A stretch of 39,739 nucleotides of DNA from an uncultured Phycisphaeraceae bacterium (GTDB taxonomy: Bacteria > Planctomycetota > Phycisphaerae > Phycisphaerales > UBA1924): assembly GCA_937899905.1 (NCBI GenBank), contig CALCCF010000004.1:1-39739 (forward strand), read 5' to 3'. Position 1 is the first letter of the stretch. Every line of letters begins with the position of its first letter. Positions 9,100-17,547 of the stretch are shown piece after piece. Under the pieces are notes generated by a model. The model did not search any database. It saw only the letters and a list, made by a program, of their open reading frames with translations, and was not told where the DNA came from. The position numbers and the translations under genes are program-made.

Positions 9100-9122
9100 G
9101 AACAAGCCTCAACCGTCGTCGA

Positions 9123-10463
9123 TCAGCCCCGGATCGCGCCCATCGGCGAGACGGGGTTTGGTTTTACGCTCCGGCCAGTGATCAGCCGTGCGCCGCGGCT
9201 CCAGAACACGTACAGCCACGACCACTCCAGCACAGCGAGCACCTTGTTGCGAAAGCCGATCAGGAAGAGGATGTGCACGGCCGACCAGAGCAGCCACGCG
9301 AAGAACCCACCGAAACGCAGCGAGCCCACCTCGGCCACCGCACGCGCCCGCCCGATCGTCGCCATCGAGCCCTTGTCGGTGTAGCGGAAGGCGCCGAGCG
9401 ACGATCTCGACCCGCCGGCGATCTCCTTGGCGATCACCCGCCCCACGAAACTGCCCGACTGGATCGCGCCCTGGGCGACGCCGGGCACCTCCCGATCGTG
9501 CTTCGGATCCACGTACGCCATCAGGTCGCCCGTCGCAAAGGCGTACGGATAGCCCGGAATCGAGAGGTCGGCATTCACGCGGATCCGCCCGTCCTTCGTG
9601 CGCTGCGTGCCGACCGAATCGGCCACGGGCTCGCTCTTGAGACCGACCGCCCAGAGCACGCACGTGCTGTCGATCCGCTCCGTCTCGGTATCATTTTGCG
9701 CGTCGCCGTCGGCCTTCCCAATCGAAACACCGCCGTCGTCGATCTGCGAGACCATCGTGCCCAGCCGAACCTCGACGCCCAGCCGCTCCAGATCCCGCTG
9801 CGCACGCGCCGAGAGATCGGGATGGAACGCCTGGAGCAACCGGCCCTGCGCCCCGACCTACACGACCCTTGCCTCGCGCGTGTCCTCCCGGCGAAAATCC
9901 CGGCTATTCGACAGCGTCGCGATCTCTTCGATCGCGCCGGCGAGCTCCACACCCGTCGGGCCACCGCCCACGATCACGAACGTGAGCTGCGCCTGGCGAG
10001 CCCGCTCATCGGTCTCAAGCTCGGCCGCCTCAAACGCCAGCAGCACACGCCGACGCATCTCGAGCGCTTCGTCGATCGTCTTCAGACCCGGCGCGTGCTC
10101 CTGCCACGCGGCGTTGCCGAAGTAGTTGTGCGTCATGCCACAAGCCAGCACAAGGTAATCGAACGGGCGGACGTGCCCCTCGACGTTGATGGTCTTCGCG
10201 TCGAGATCGACCGAGTCGACGTTGCCCATGACGACCGTGCAGTTCGCCTGCTTCCGCATGAGCTTGCGGATCGGCGTCGCGATGTTCGCCGGCGACAACG
10301 CCGCAGTGGCCACCTGATACAGCAAAGGCTGGAACAAGTGGTGGTTGCTGCGGTCGACCACGGCGATGCTGGCTTCGGCCTTTCGCAGCGCTCTCGCACA
10401 CGCGATGCCCGCAAAACCACCACCAACGATCACGACGTAGGGCCCGCTTTGAGCGTTACTCAT
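9123..10463 (-). pseudogene. ndh: Type II NADH dehydrogenase-like flavoprotein with an in-frame TAG
   Basis: The two halves (10463-9861 and 9857-9123) are in the same frame, separated only by TAG at 9860-9858. Together they make about 446 codons, the usual length for NDH-2. The N-terminal half has the FAD motif GGGFAG and the NADH motif VGGGPTGVELAG. The C-terminal half has the FATGD motif that contacts FAD and a hydrophobic tail that attaches NDH-2 to the membrane. The stop falls in the strand after the second nucleotide-binding motif, where the family normally has Leu (VVLVEAGPRLL; here VV-stop-VGAQGRLL). One TTG-to-TAG change explains it. The start at ATG 10463 overlaps the queG stop as ATGAGTAA. 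Unless the base is a sequencing error or is read through, the protein would be truncated after the NADH-binding motif. Confidence 0.85.
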
Positions 10464-11610
10464 CTGCAAGGCTATCTAAAAGTCCCGCAAGAGTCCGATC
10501 GGCCAGCGATCTGATCTCCCGCTCCTCCGACTCGGATGCACGGACCCGCACAAGGGCATCCAGCAGCACGCGTGAGGTGGGTTCGCCGCGACCCATCCGG
10601 GAAACCGCGTTGCCCGCCGCGATCACCGCGTTGCGCTTCATCATGCCGAGCTTGGCCCGCTTCAAGGCCGTCCCCGCGAACGCCGCCCGCCGCGCTTCCT
10701 CGTCCCACCCGAGCACATCGACAAGATCGAAGGACGCACGCCCGGGCTCATACGCCACGTTCCGCTGGCCGACATCGCCATCGCGCGGCGAGTTGTGCGG
10801 ACAGACCTCCTGGCAGATGTCGCAGCCGAACACCCACTCGCCAATCCCCCGCTGCAGGTCTACGGCTATCTCTTCACGCCGCTCGATCGTCAGATAGCTA
10901 ATGCACCGGCTCGCATCGACGCTGTACGGCGTGATCGCATCGGTCGGACACGCGTCGATGCACCGCGTGCACGTCCCGCAATGGTCGGGCTCCTCGTGCT
11001 CGTTCACCTCGAGATCGAGGGTGGTCAGCACGCCACCGAGCAGCATCCAACTGCCCACCTTGGGGTGGATCATCAGCGTGTGCTTCCCCACCCAGCCAAG
11101 ACCCGCCGCCAGCGCGAGCTCTCGCTCATGCACAGGCGCCGTATCAACAAACGCCCGAGTCTGGCACTCCGAAAACCGCTCCGCCATTTCGTCGCACAGC
11201 CGATGCAGCCGCTTCTTGATCGCCTTGTGGTAGTCCCCGCCGCGAGCGTACCGCGCGATGCGCCCGTGGCCGTTCGGCACGGGATCCGTCGGCTCATTCC
11301 GAGTCGCGTACAAGTCCGCCACCATGATGGCGCACCGCGCACCCTCGAGCATCTGCGAGGCGTCGGCTTTCAATCTCGCGTGCTCTGCAAGGTACGCCAT
11401 CGACCCGTGCTTGCCCTGCGCGAGCCACTCGCGCATTTCATCGGCGTGCCGCATCGGCCCAACGCGCGCGACACCGGCCAAAGCGAAGCCGAGTTCCCGG
11501 CAACGCTCCAGCACCCACCGCGTGCGCTCGTGCGTGTTCGTGGCCCTACACCGCCCCGGCGGCCTGCTTCGCCGCGGGGTTCGATCCCCCGCGAGCGCCA
11601 AGCCAGCCAT
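10456..11610 (-). CDS. queG: Epoxyqueuosine reductase QueG
   Basis: QueG reduces epoxyqueuosine to queuosine in tRNA, using cobalamin and two iron-sulfur clusters, in the cytoplasm. The protein shows the DTAPVHERELALAAGLGW segment with the catalytic Asp, then two ferredoxin-type cluster motifs, CGTCTRCIDACP and CDICQEVCPHN, and a helical C-terminus as in the longer QueG forms. The start is uncertain. ATG 11610 gives 384 residues but overlaps the upstream gene by 65 bases and adds an Arg/Pro-rich stretch unlike the family. A GTG at 11514 gives a start closer to, though somewhat shorter than, the usual one. The gene lies between the isomerase-like gene and the NDH-2 gene on the same strand with overlaps on both sides, so it is probably co-transcribed with them. 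Confidence 0.92.
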   Translation of the reverse strand: MAGLALAGDRTPRRSRPPGRCRATNTHERTRWVLERCRELGFALAGVARVGPMRHADEMREWLAQGKHGSMAYLAEHARLKADASQMLEGARCAIMVADLYATRNEPTDPVPNGHGRIARYARGGDYHKAIKKRLHRLCDEMAERFSECQTRAFVDTAPVHERELALAAGLGWVGKHTLMIHPKVGSWMLLGGVLTTLDLEVNEHEEPDHCGTCTRCIDACPTDAITPYSVDASRCISYLTIERREEIAVDLQRGIGEWVFGCDICQEVCPHNSPRDGDVGQRNVAYEPGRASFDLVDVLGWDEEARRAAFAGTALKRAKLGMMKRNAVIAAGNAVSRMGRGEPTSRVLLDALVRVRASESEEREIRSLADRTLAGLLDSLADE

Positions 11611-12424
11611 AAACCGTCTGGATCGCCTTGGGCAGCACCTCGTCGGCCGGAGCGAGCGACTCGTCCCATGCCGCGTCCCACTCGTAGCTCAGCCAGCCAT
11701 CGAAGAACTCGTAGTTCGCCAAGGCGTGGACAAAGCCCTCCGCGTCGCTCTGCCCGCTGCCAAGCTCGACCGCACCATGCTCACCAAAGTCCTTGAGTCG
11801 CGCGATCTTGAGATGCCGGCCAAGCGTGCGAATGGCTTGGGCGTAGTCATCACCAGCCGCCAGGCCGACAGCGTTGTTGTAGCAGGCACCAAGCAGCGGG
11901 CTATCCACACGATCGATGAGCTCGCGCAAGCTCTCGGCCGTGCGGAAGCTGCCACCGTTCTCCAGCAAGAGCGTCACGCCGCGATGCCGAGCATGGTCGG
12001 CGATGGTCGCCAGCCGCATAGAGATGAGCTTCACCGACGCCGCTCGCGTCTCGCCCTCGGGAACCTCGAACCCAAACACTCGGACGTACGGCGCCCCAAC
12101 GATCGACGCGTAATCGACCAGTCGCGTCGCCTGGCGTGTGACACGCTCCTGATCGAATAGGAACGTCCGCCCAACGACATGCGGCCGGATGGGGTGGTGC
12201 AGCGAGATCGAGGTCGAAAGGCAGCACAGATCAACGCCAAGATCGCCAAACGTGTCCGCGACCTTCCGCGCACTGGTCATGAGCGGGTCGCACACGAATT
12301 GCCGCGAGTCATACCCGAAGGTCCGCAGGTCGACGCCGTCGAAGCCGAGCTCCGCGGCCATGCGGGCCACGCCGCCGAGCGTTGACTTCGGACAGGCAAC
12401 CGTGCTGAACGCCGTGCGAATCAT
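11546..12424 (-). CDS. Sugar phosphate isomerase/epimerase family protein (TIM barrel)
   Basis: A 292-residue protein of the xylose isomerase-like AP-endonuclease-2 superfamily. It begins MIRTAFSTVACPKSTL and shows the strand-helix repeats of a TIM barrel: GFDGVDLRTFG early, PYVRVFGFEVPEG in the middle, the metal-site strand VTLLLENGG (Glu), and KIARLKDFGEHGAVELGSG late. The expected metal ligands (Glu, Asp, His, Glu) can be placed only approximately, so activity is likely but the substrate is unknown. A ribosome site AGAGGA lies about seven bases upstream of the ATG. It is the first gene of the minus-strand run isomerase-queG-ndh. Nothing in the queuosine pathway calls for it, so the link may be only transcriptional. 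Confidence 0.85.
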   Translation of the reverse strand: MIRTAFSTVACPKSTLGGVARMAAELGFDGVDLRTFGYDSRQFVCDPLMTSARKVADTFGDLGVDLCCLSTSISLHHPIRPHVVGRTFLFDQERVTRQATRLVDYASIVGAPYVRVFGFEVPEGETRAASVKLISMRLATIADHARHRGVTLLLENGGSFRTAESLRELIDRVDSPLLGACYNNAVGLAAGDDYAQAIRTLGRHLKIARLKDFGEHGAVELGSGQSDAEGFVHALANYEFFDGWLSYEWDAAWDESLAPADEVLPKAIQTVYGWLGARGGSNPAAKQAAGAV

Positions 12425-12723
12425 TCAGGAATCCTCTCGCCGACCGGCGCGATTTGTTCGGATTACGACCGGATAAACACCCGCAACGGTCGCCCAAACG
12501 AGGTCGGATGAGATCGTACGGCCGGGCCCGAGCCGGTCAACGCCGGGAGCCCATGGCAAACTGGGTGACCTGGACCGATCCCGCGGCCCATCGGGCCCGA
12601 TAGCCCCGCCCCCGCGCGATCCCAAGCTGGCAGGTACGCCGCCGGCAAGGCAAACTTGAGAACGGCCCCACTTTTTGCACGCGATCGCTGCGCGGCCTGC
12701 GCCCCAGCCTCGCATACCCAGTC
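12425..12723. other. 299-bp divergent intergenic region
   Basis: This lies between the isomerase gene (leftward) and the small lipoprotein gene (rightward), so it should hold both promoters. It contains a perfect 12-nt palindrome, ATCGGGCCCGAT, at 12590-12601. I see no convincing -35/-10 pair and no RNA gene. Confidence 0.5.
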
Positions 12724-12930
12724 ATGAAGCACGCACGCCAACAACTCCAACGCTCGGCCCTCAAGGCAGGACTCTGCCTCGCGTCCGCGGCCTTCGCGGC
12801 CGGGCTGCTCGGCGGCTGTGCTTCAGCCGATCGCTACCACGGCCCTCCCCGCGCCGAGGGCTACTCGGCCGCCGTCTGGTCCGGCACCCCCGCCGACCTC
12901 GCCAACACCCGCGTGGCGCAGGACCGCTAA
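12724..12930 (+). CDS. Small lipoprotein, 68 residues
   Basis: A short gene with a clear lipoprotein signal: a basic N-terminus (KHARQQLQR), a hydrophobic stretch and the lipobox LLGGC with Cys at residue 32. Only about 36 residues remain after processing, ending in a polar segment with no recognisable domain. Codon use fits a real gene. I do not recognise the family. It has no same-strand neighbour close by. The rhodanese gene downstream is on the other strand and ends 35 bases away. Confidence 0.7.
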   Translation: MKHARQQLQRSALKAGLCLASAAFAAGLLGGCASADRYHGPPRAEGYSAAVWSGTPADLANTRVAQDR

Positions 12931-12965
12931 AGGCCGCCAACGCAGTAATCCGAAGCCGAAGCCCG

Positions 12966-13337
12966 TCAACCGCCCTCGGTCGGCAGGCCCGCCTGGGTCC
13001 AGCCCCGGTAGCCCCCATCCATCGAGATCACGCGCGTGTAGCCCATCTTCTGCAGGTTGTCGGCCGCCAGGGCCGAGCGATAGCCCCCGCCGCAATACAG
13101 CACGATCGTCGCGTCCGGATCCGCCAGCCTTTCCTCGGCGTCGCGTTCGATCACGCCCTTACCCAGGTGGATCGCCCCCGGGATGCGCCCGTTCGCAAAT
13201 TCGCTCTCTTCCCGCACGTCGACCAGCACGAACGCCTCACCGGCCTCACGCATCCGCCGAACATCCTCCACTCCGCACTCCTCGATCCGCGAGCGGGCGT
13301 CATCCACGATGGTCAGGAATTTGGCTGAGTGCTTCAC
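12966..13337 (-). CDS. Single-domain rhodanese-like protein
   Basis: The 123-residue protein starts at GTG 13337, chosen because AGGAGG lies seven bases upstream; the longer frame has no such site. One rhodanese domain fills the protein: the VDVREESEFANGRIPGAIHLG segment and the active-site loop YCGGGYRSA with the sulfur-accepting Cys. It ends with the typical GGYRGW motif. Proteins of this class carry sulfane sulfur or act in thiol redox reactions in the cytoplasm. The natural donor and acceptor cannot be read from the sequence. It is divergent from the arginine operon and shares its 134-bp upstream region. Confidence 0.9.
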   Translation of the reverse strand: MKHSAKFLTIVDDARSRIEECGVEDVRRMREAGEAFVLVDVREESEFANGRIPGAIHLGKGVIERDAEERLADPDATIVLYCGGGYRSALAADNLQKMGYTRVISMDGGYRGWTQAGLPTEGG

Positions 13338-13392
13338 GCGAGTTCCTCCTGCGAGCGCTGCCGCAGGGTAGCCGATCCAAAGCTCCCACCGG

Positions 13393-13421
13393 TTGAGGGC
13401 ACCCCCCGACGCCAATATGCT
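13393..13421 (+). promoter_or_regulatory. Candidate sigma70-type promoter of the arginine operon
   Basis: TTGAGG (13393-13398) and TATGCT (13416-13421) are separated by exactly 17 bases. Transcription would start near 13428, leaving a leader of about 45 bases before argC. A possible half-site of an ArgR-type box (TGAAT) lies just downstream, but it is too short to claim as an operator. Confidence 0.5.
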
Positions 13422-13471
13422 GCACTCGTGAATCCTCTTCGCACCAATCCGACTGCCGTGGCGGCACCGCG

Positions 13472-14539
13472 ATGACCGTGCCCGTCGCGATCGCCGGCGC
13501 CACGGGCTACACCGGGCAAGAACTCATCCGGCTCGTCCTCGGCCACCCCGAGCTCGAGCTCGCCGGCGTGTTCGCCTCGCCCGGCGGGAGCGCCGTGGGC
13601 CGGCGCCTGGACGAGGTCTTCCCCGAGTTCCGCGGCCGATCGGACGCGGTCCTGCAATCCGGGACACCCGAGGCCATCGCCAGCTCAAGCCCCGAGGTCG
13701 CATTCCTCTGCACGCCCCACGAAGCGAGCGCCTCACTCGCGCGCCAGTTGCTGGGCAGCTGCCCGATCGTCGCCGACCTCTCCGGTGCTTTCCGACTGCC
13801 CGCCGAGCACTATCCCAGCTCCTACGGCTTCGAGCATCCCTCTCCCGAACTCCTGGGCGAGGCGGCGTACGCGCTCCCCGAGCACAACCTCCAAGCCATC
13901 GCCGACGCACGCCTGCTCGCCTGCCCCGGCTGCTACCCCACGGCGAGCCTCCTTCCGCTACGCCCGATCATCGAAGCCGGCCTGCTCCGCGAAGAATGCA
14001 CCCCGCTCATCGACGCGGTCAGCGGAATCAGTGGAGCCGGCCGGGCACCGTCAGCGCGTACGACCTTCGGCGAGGTCAGCCTCCAGCCCTACGGCGTGTT
14101 CGCGCATCGCCACCAACCGGAGATCTCGGTGCATGCCGGCGCACGCGTGCTTTTCACCCCCAGCGTGGCTCCGTTCTTCCGAGGGATGCTCTCGCTCATC
14201 CATGTCGATCTGAAGCCAAGCACCTTCGAGGCCGACCTGCGTGCCGCCATCGAGCGCGCATACGCGAAAACGCCCTTTGTCCGCGTGCTCCCCGAGGGGC
14301 AGTGGGCCAGCGTCGCCGGCGTCGAGCGCACCAACTTCGCCGACATCTCGATGGCGTTCGATGAGACCACCGGCCACGCCGTGCTCGCGTGCGCCATCGA
14401 CAATCTGCTCAAGGGCGCTTCGGGCCAGGCGCTGCAAGCCGTGAACATCCGTCTCGGGTTCGACGAACGGCTCGGCCTGTTGCCGGGCGATGCCGACCGC
14501 GCGCGGGCGAGTCACCCGAGCCCGGAGGGCATCGCATGA
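13472..14539 (+). CDS. argC: N-acetyl-gamma-glutamyl-phosphate reductase
   Basis: ArgC reduces N-acetylglutamyl phosphate with NADPH, the third step of arginine synthesis. The 355-residue protein has the nucleotide-binding motif GATGYTG at residues 9-15 and the active-site CPGCYPTAS with Cys154. The C-terminal segment (FADISMAFDETTGHAVLACAIDNLLKGASGQA) is diagnostic for the family. The start at ATG 13472 has only a weak ribosome site but fits the family N-terminus. It is the first gene of argC-argB-argF-argG-argH. Its stop overlaps the argB start as ATGA. Confidence 0.95.
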   Translation: MTVPVAIAGATGYTGQELIRLVLGHPELELAGVFASPGGSAVGRRLDEVFPEFRGRSDAVLQSGTPEAIASSSPEVAFLCTPHEASASLARQLLGSCPIVADLSGAFRLPAEHYPSSYGFEHPSPELLGEAAYALPEHNLQAIADARLLACPGCYPTASLLPLRPIIEAGLLREECTPLIDAVSGISGAGRAPSARTTFGEVSLQPYGVFAHRHQPEISVHAGARVLFTPSVAPFFRGMLSLIHVDLKPSTFEADLRAAIERAYAKTPFVRVLPEGQWASVAGVERTNFADISMAFDETTGHAVLACAIDNLLKGASGQALQAVNIRLGFDERLGLLPGDADRARASHPSPEGIA

Positions 14540-15363
14540 GCGTGGTCGTTGTCAAGCTCGGTGGCCGGGGCGTCGACGCGGCCGTCGCCCGCGAGCCCAT
14601 CATCGATGCGGTGGCCCGCATGGCCGCGCATGAGCGCCTAGTCATCGTCCATGGCGGCGGCGGTGCCATCGACGCGAGGCTCGATCGTCTGGGCATCGAG
14701 GCCGATCGCGTGCAGGGCCTTCGCGTCACGACCGAGGCCGTCATGGACGAGGTGGTCGCGGTCTTGGCGGGCAACGTCAACCACGCGCTCGTTGGCGCGC
14801 TCATATCGCGAGACGTCGCCTGCGCGGGACTCACGCTGGCCGGCGCAGGCATCGGCTGCCACCGACGGCCACCGATCAACGGCGTGGATCTCGGGCTCGT
14901 CGGCGTGGTCGATAGCGACGAGAACGCCCATCAGGTCGACGGCGTACTCGCACTGCTGGGCGCAGGCGTGCTCCCGGTGATCAGCTGCGTCGGAGCCGAT
15001 GACGACGGCCGCCCGCTGAACGTGAATGCCGACGACGCCGCGGCTGGCGTCGCGGGCGCACTTGGTGCCAACCAGCTCGTGCTGCTCACCGATACCCCGG
15101 GCGTCCTCGATGCCAACGGCGGATTGCTGGATCGCCTCGACCGCGACGAGATCGAGCGCCTCATCGACGCACGCATCATCGTCGACGGCATGATCCCCAA
15201 GGTACGCGCAGCAGTGGATATGGCCGCCAAGCTCCACGCCCCCGTGCGCATCGCCTCGTGGGCCGACGCCGACGCCCCGTGGTGGCGAGACCCGAACGCC
15301 CCCGGCGGCACGGTCATCGTCGATGGCAAGCCCAGCGCGATAGGCGGTGTCGACCGTGGCTAG
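14536..15363 (+). CDS. argB: Acetylglutamate kinase
   Basis: ArgB phosphorylates N-acetylglutamate, the step before ArgC. The 275-residue protein begins SVVVVKLGGRG, the amino-acid kinase P-loop region, followed by VIVHGGGGAID, which holds the substrate. The nucleotide-binding end has LTDTPGVLD and a DGMIPKV motif, as in ArgB. The start is ATG 14536, overlapping the argC stop by four bases. Longer in-frame starts lie inside argC and are discounted. Whether the enzyme is arginine-inhibited cannot be seen; it lacks the long N-terminal helix found in some inhibited forms. Confidence 0.94.
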   Translation: MSVVVVKLGGRGVDAAVAREPIIDAVARMAAHERLVIVHGGGGAIDARLDRLGIEADRVQGLRVTTEAVMDEVVAVLAGNVNHALVGALISRDVACAGLTLAGAGIGCHRRPPINGVDLGLVGVVDSDENAHQVDGVLALLGAGVLPVISCVGADDDGRPLNVNADDAAAGVAGALGANQLVLLTDTPGVLDANGGLLDRLDRDEIERLIDARIIVDGMIPKVRAAVDMAAKLHAPVRIASWADADAPWWRDPNAPGGTVIVDGKPSAIGGVDRG

Positions 15364-16315
15364 CACGACCGACTTCCTGTCGTCGACCGACCTCGACGCG
15401 TCGCAAACCCGTGGCGTGCTCGATCTCGCCGACGCAATGCGCCGCGACTGGCCCACGCCGGCGCGCACGCTCGAGAACACGTCCGTCGCTTTGATCTTCG
15501 AGAAGCCCTCGCTGCGCACCCGCACCAGCTTCGACGTCGGCCTGAGCCGCCTTGGCGCCGACGTCACCTACCTCGATCAGTCCGCCTCGCCGCTGGGCGA
15601 CCGCGAGTCGATCAAGGACTTCACGATGACGCTCGAGCGGTACACCGACGCCATCGTCGCCCGCGTGCGCCGGCACACGGTTCTGCAGGAGATGGCCCGC
15701 CACGCCAGCGTGCCCATCGTCAACGCGCTCAGCGACGTCGAGCACCCCTGCCAGGCGCTGGGCGACGCGATGACCATCCGCGCCGCCTGCGGCCGGCTCG
15801 AGGGCGTCAAGATCGCGTACATCGGCGACGGCAACAACGTGTGCCACTCCCTGCTGCTCACGATGGCGGCCCTGGGTTCGAGCGTTACGGTCGTCGCCCC
15901 GAGCGCCTACGAGCCCGACCACGACATCCTGGCCGCCGCGCGAGAGCGGGCCAGCGCCACCGGCGGGAGCATTGAGCTGGCGACCGATCCTGAGGCGATC
16001 GCCGGCCACGACGTGGTGTACACCGACACCTGGGTCTCGATGGGCAGCGAGAGCGAACGAGACGAACGCGTAGAGGCGTTCCAGCGGTACCGCGTCACCG
16101 CGGCAAGCATGGCCGCCGCGGCCACCAATGGCACCGTGCCATTCTTTATGCACTGCCTGCCCGCCTTTCGCGGCGTCGAGGTCGACGACGCCGTTATCGA
16201 TGGCGCGACGTCACTCGTCTACGAGCAGGCAGAGAATCGAATGCACGCCCAGAACGCGTTGATCACGACACTGCTCGGGCGCACCACTGCGAACACCAAG
16301 GGAGCGACGCCATGA
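15347..16315 (+). CDS. argF: Ornithine carbamoyltransferase
   Basis: ArgF makes citrulline from ornithine and carbamoyl phosphate. Carbamoyl-phosphate residues are in SLRTRTS (residues 55-61) and HPCQ (133-136). Ornithine residues are in SMGSE (231-235) and the HCLP motif (269-272). These mark an ornithine enzyme, not an aspartate or acetylornithine one. The start is GTG 15347, overlapping argB by 17 bases; a second GTG at 15356 in the same frame is equally possible and would overlap as GTGGCTAG. The 322-residue length is normal. Its stop overlaps argG by four bases. Confidence 0.95.
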   Translation: MSTVASTTDFLSSTDLDASQTRGVLDLADAMRRDWPTPARTLENTSVALIFEKPSLRTRTSFDVGLSRLGADVTYLDQSASPLGDRESIKDFTMTLERYTDAIVARVRRHTVLQEMARHASVPIVNALSDVEHPCQALGDAMTIRAACGRLEGVKIAYIGDGNNVCHSLLLTMAALGSSVTVVAPSAYEPDHDILAAARERASATGGSIELATDPEAIAGHDVVYTDTWVSMGSESERDERVEAFQRYRVTAASMAAAATNGTVPFFMHCLPAFRGVEVDDAVIDGATSLVYEQAENRMHAQNALITTLLGRTTANTKGATP

Positions 16316-17547
16316 GTAAGCGCTCGATCGTGCTGGCCTACTCCGGCGGCCTGGACACCTCGGCCATCGTGCCCTGGCTCGTCGAGAACTTCGACGCCAC
16401 GGTCCACTGCATCGTCGCCGACGTCGGCCAGGGCGCCGAGGAGCTCGAGGGCGTCGAAGAGAAGGCACGCCAGAGCGGCGCGGCGAGCTGCGTCGTTGCC
16501 GACCTCAAGGCCGAGTTCATCGACGACTACGTCTTCCCCACGCTGATCGCCGGCTGCCAGTACGAGACCACCTACCTGCTTGGCACCGCCATGGCTCGGC
16601 CCTCAATCGCCAAGGCCCAGGTCGAGCGCGCACTCGAGGTCGGTGCGGATGCCGTGTGCCACGGCTGCACAGGCAAGGGCAACGACCAGATCCGCTTCGA
16701 GGCGACCTTCGCCGCGCTGGCGCCGAACCTCGAAGTGATCGCGCCATGGCGTGTGTGGGACATGCACTCGCGAGAGGATCTGCTCGAGTACCTGCGTGAA
16801 CGCAATATACACACCACCGCCAGCGCAACCAAGATCTACAGCCGCGACCGCAACCTCTGGCACATTTCCCATGAGGGCGGGCCCATCGAGGACCCGTGGA
16901 ACCCGCCACCCGCCGGCGTCTGGATGCTCAGCCAGAACCTCGAGGACACGCCCGATGAGCCCGAGGTCGTCCGCCTGTCGTTCAAGAACGGCCGCCCGGT
17001 CGCCCTCGACGGCCAGCCCGTCGGCGGCGTCGAGCTCATCGGGCGGCTGAACGACATCGCGGGGCGTCACGGCGTCGGTCGGGTCGACATCATCGAGAAC
17101 CGCGTGGTCGGCATCAAGAGTCGCGGCCTGTACGAAACGCCCGCGGGCGAGGTACTCGTGAACGCGCTGCGTGCACTGGAGGAGCTCGCCTTCGATCGCG
17201 ACGCGCGTCGCTACCGAGAGCACATGGCTACAACTTTTGGCGAGCTGGTCTACGCGGGCAAGTGGTTCACGCCGCTGCGTGAGGCGATCAGCGCCGCTGC
17301 GGAATCCATGGCAACGCGTCTCACCGGTGAGATCACCGTTCGCCTGCACAAGGGGCACGCGATGGTCGAGCAGCGGCGCTGCGACGCGGCCCTGTACGAC
17401 GATGACCTCGCATCGTTCAGCGACACCCCGCTCTATGACCAGAGCGACGCCGGCGGGTTCATCCGCCTGTGGACCCTCACGCAACGAGTCGAGGCCCTCC
17501 GGCTGCAACGCGGCGAGAACAGCCCTCGTGCCAAGGCCGACTCGTGA
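16312..17547 (+). CDS. argG: Argininosuccinate synthase
   Basis: ArgG joins citrulline and aspartate using ATP. The 411-residue protein carries the PP-loop SGGLDTS near the start (residues about 11-17), CHGCTGKGNDQIRFE for ATP and citrulline binding, and the SLRTR-free, YSRDRNLWHISHEGG segment typical of the family. The start ATG 16312 overlaps the argF stop as ATGA, and the stop overlaps the argH start as GTGA. Length and motif order are normal, with no sign of truncation. Confidence 0.96.
   Translation: MSKRSIVLAYSGGLDTSAIVPWLVENFDATVHCIVADVGQGAEELEGVEEKARQSGAASCVVADLKAEFIDDYVFPTLIAGCQYETTYLLGTAMARPSIAKAQVERALEVGADAVCHGCTGKGNDQIRFEATFAALAPNLEVIAPWRVWDMHSREDLLEYLRERNIHTTASATKIYSRDRNLWHISHEGGPIEDPWNPPPAGVWMLSQNLEDTPDEPEVVRLSFKNGRPVALDGQPVGGVELIGRLNDIAGRHGVGRVDIIENRVVGIKSRGLYETPAGEVLVNALRALEELAFDRDARRYREHMATTFGELVYAGKWFTPLREAISAAAESMATRLTGEITVRLHKGHAMVEQRRCDAALYDDDLASFSDTPLYDQSDAGGFIRLWTLTQRVEALRLQRGENSPRAKADS

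Noticed and set aside
11574-11592. T-arm-like GGGGTTCGATCCCCC, considered as part of a tRNA
   Set aside because: It lies in the C-terminal coding part of the isomerase gene and no acceptor, D or anticodon stem can be placed around it.
12590-12601. 12-nt palindrome ATCGGGCCCGAT as an operator
   Set aside because: A palindrome of this length made mostly of G and C is not surprising in such GC-rich DNA, and no second copy was seen.
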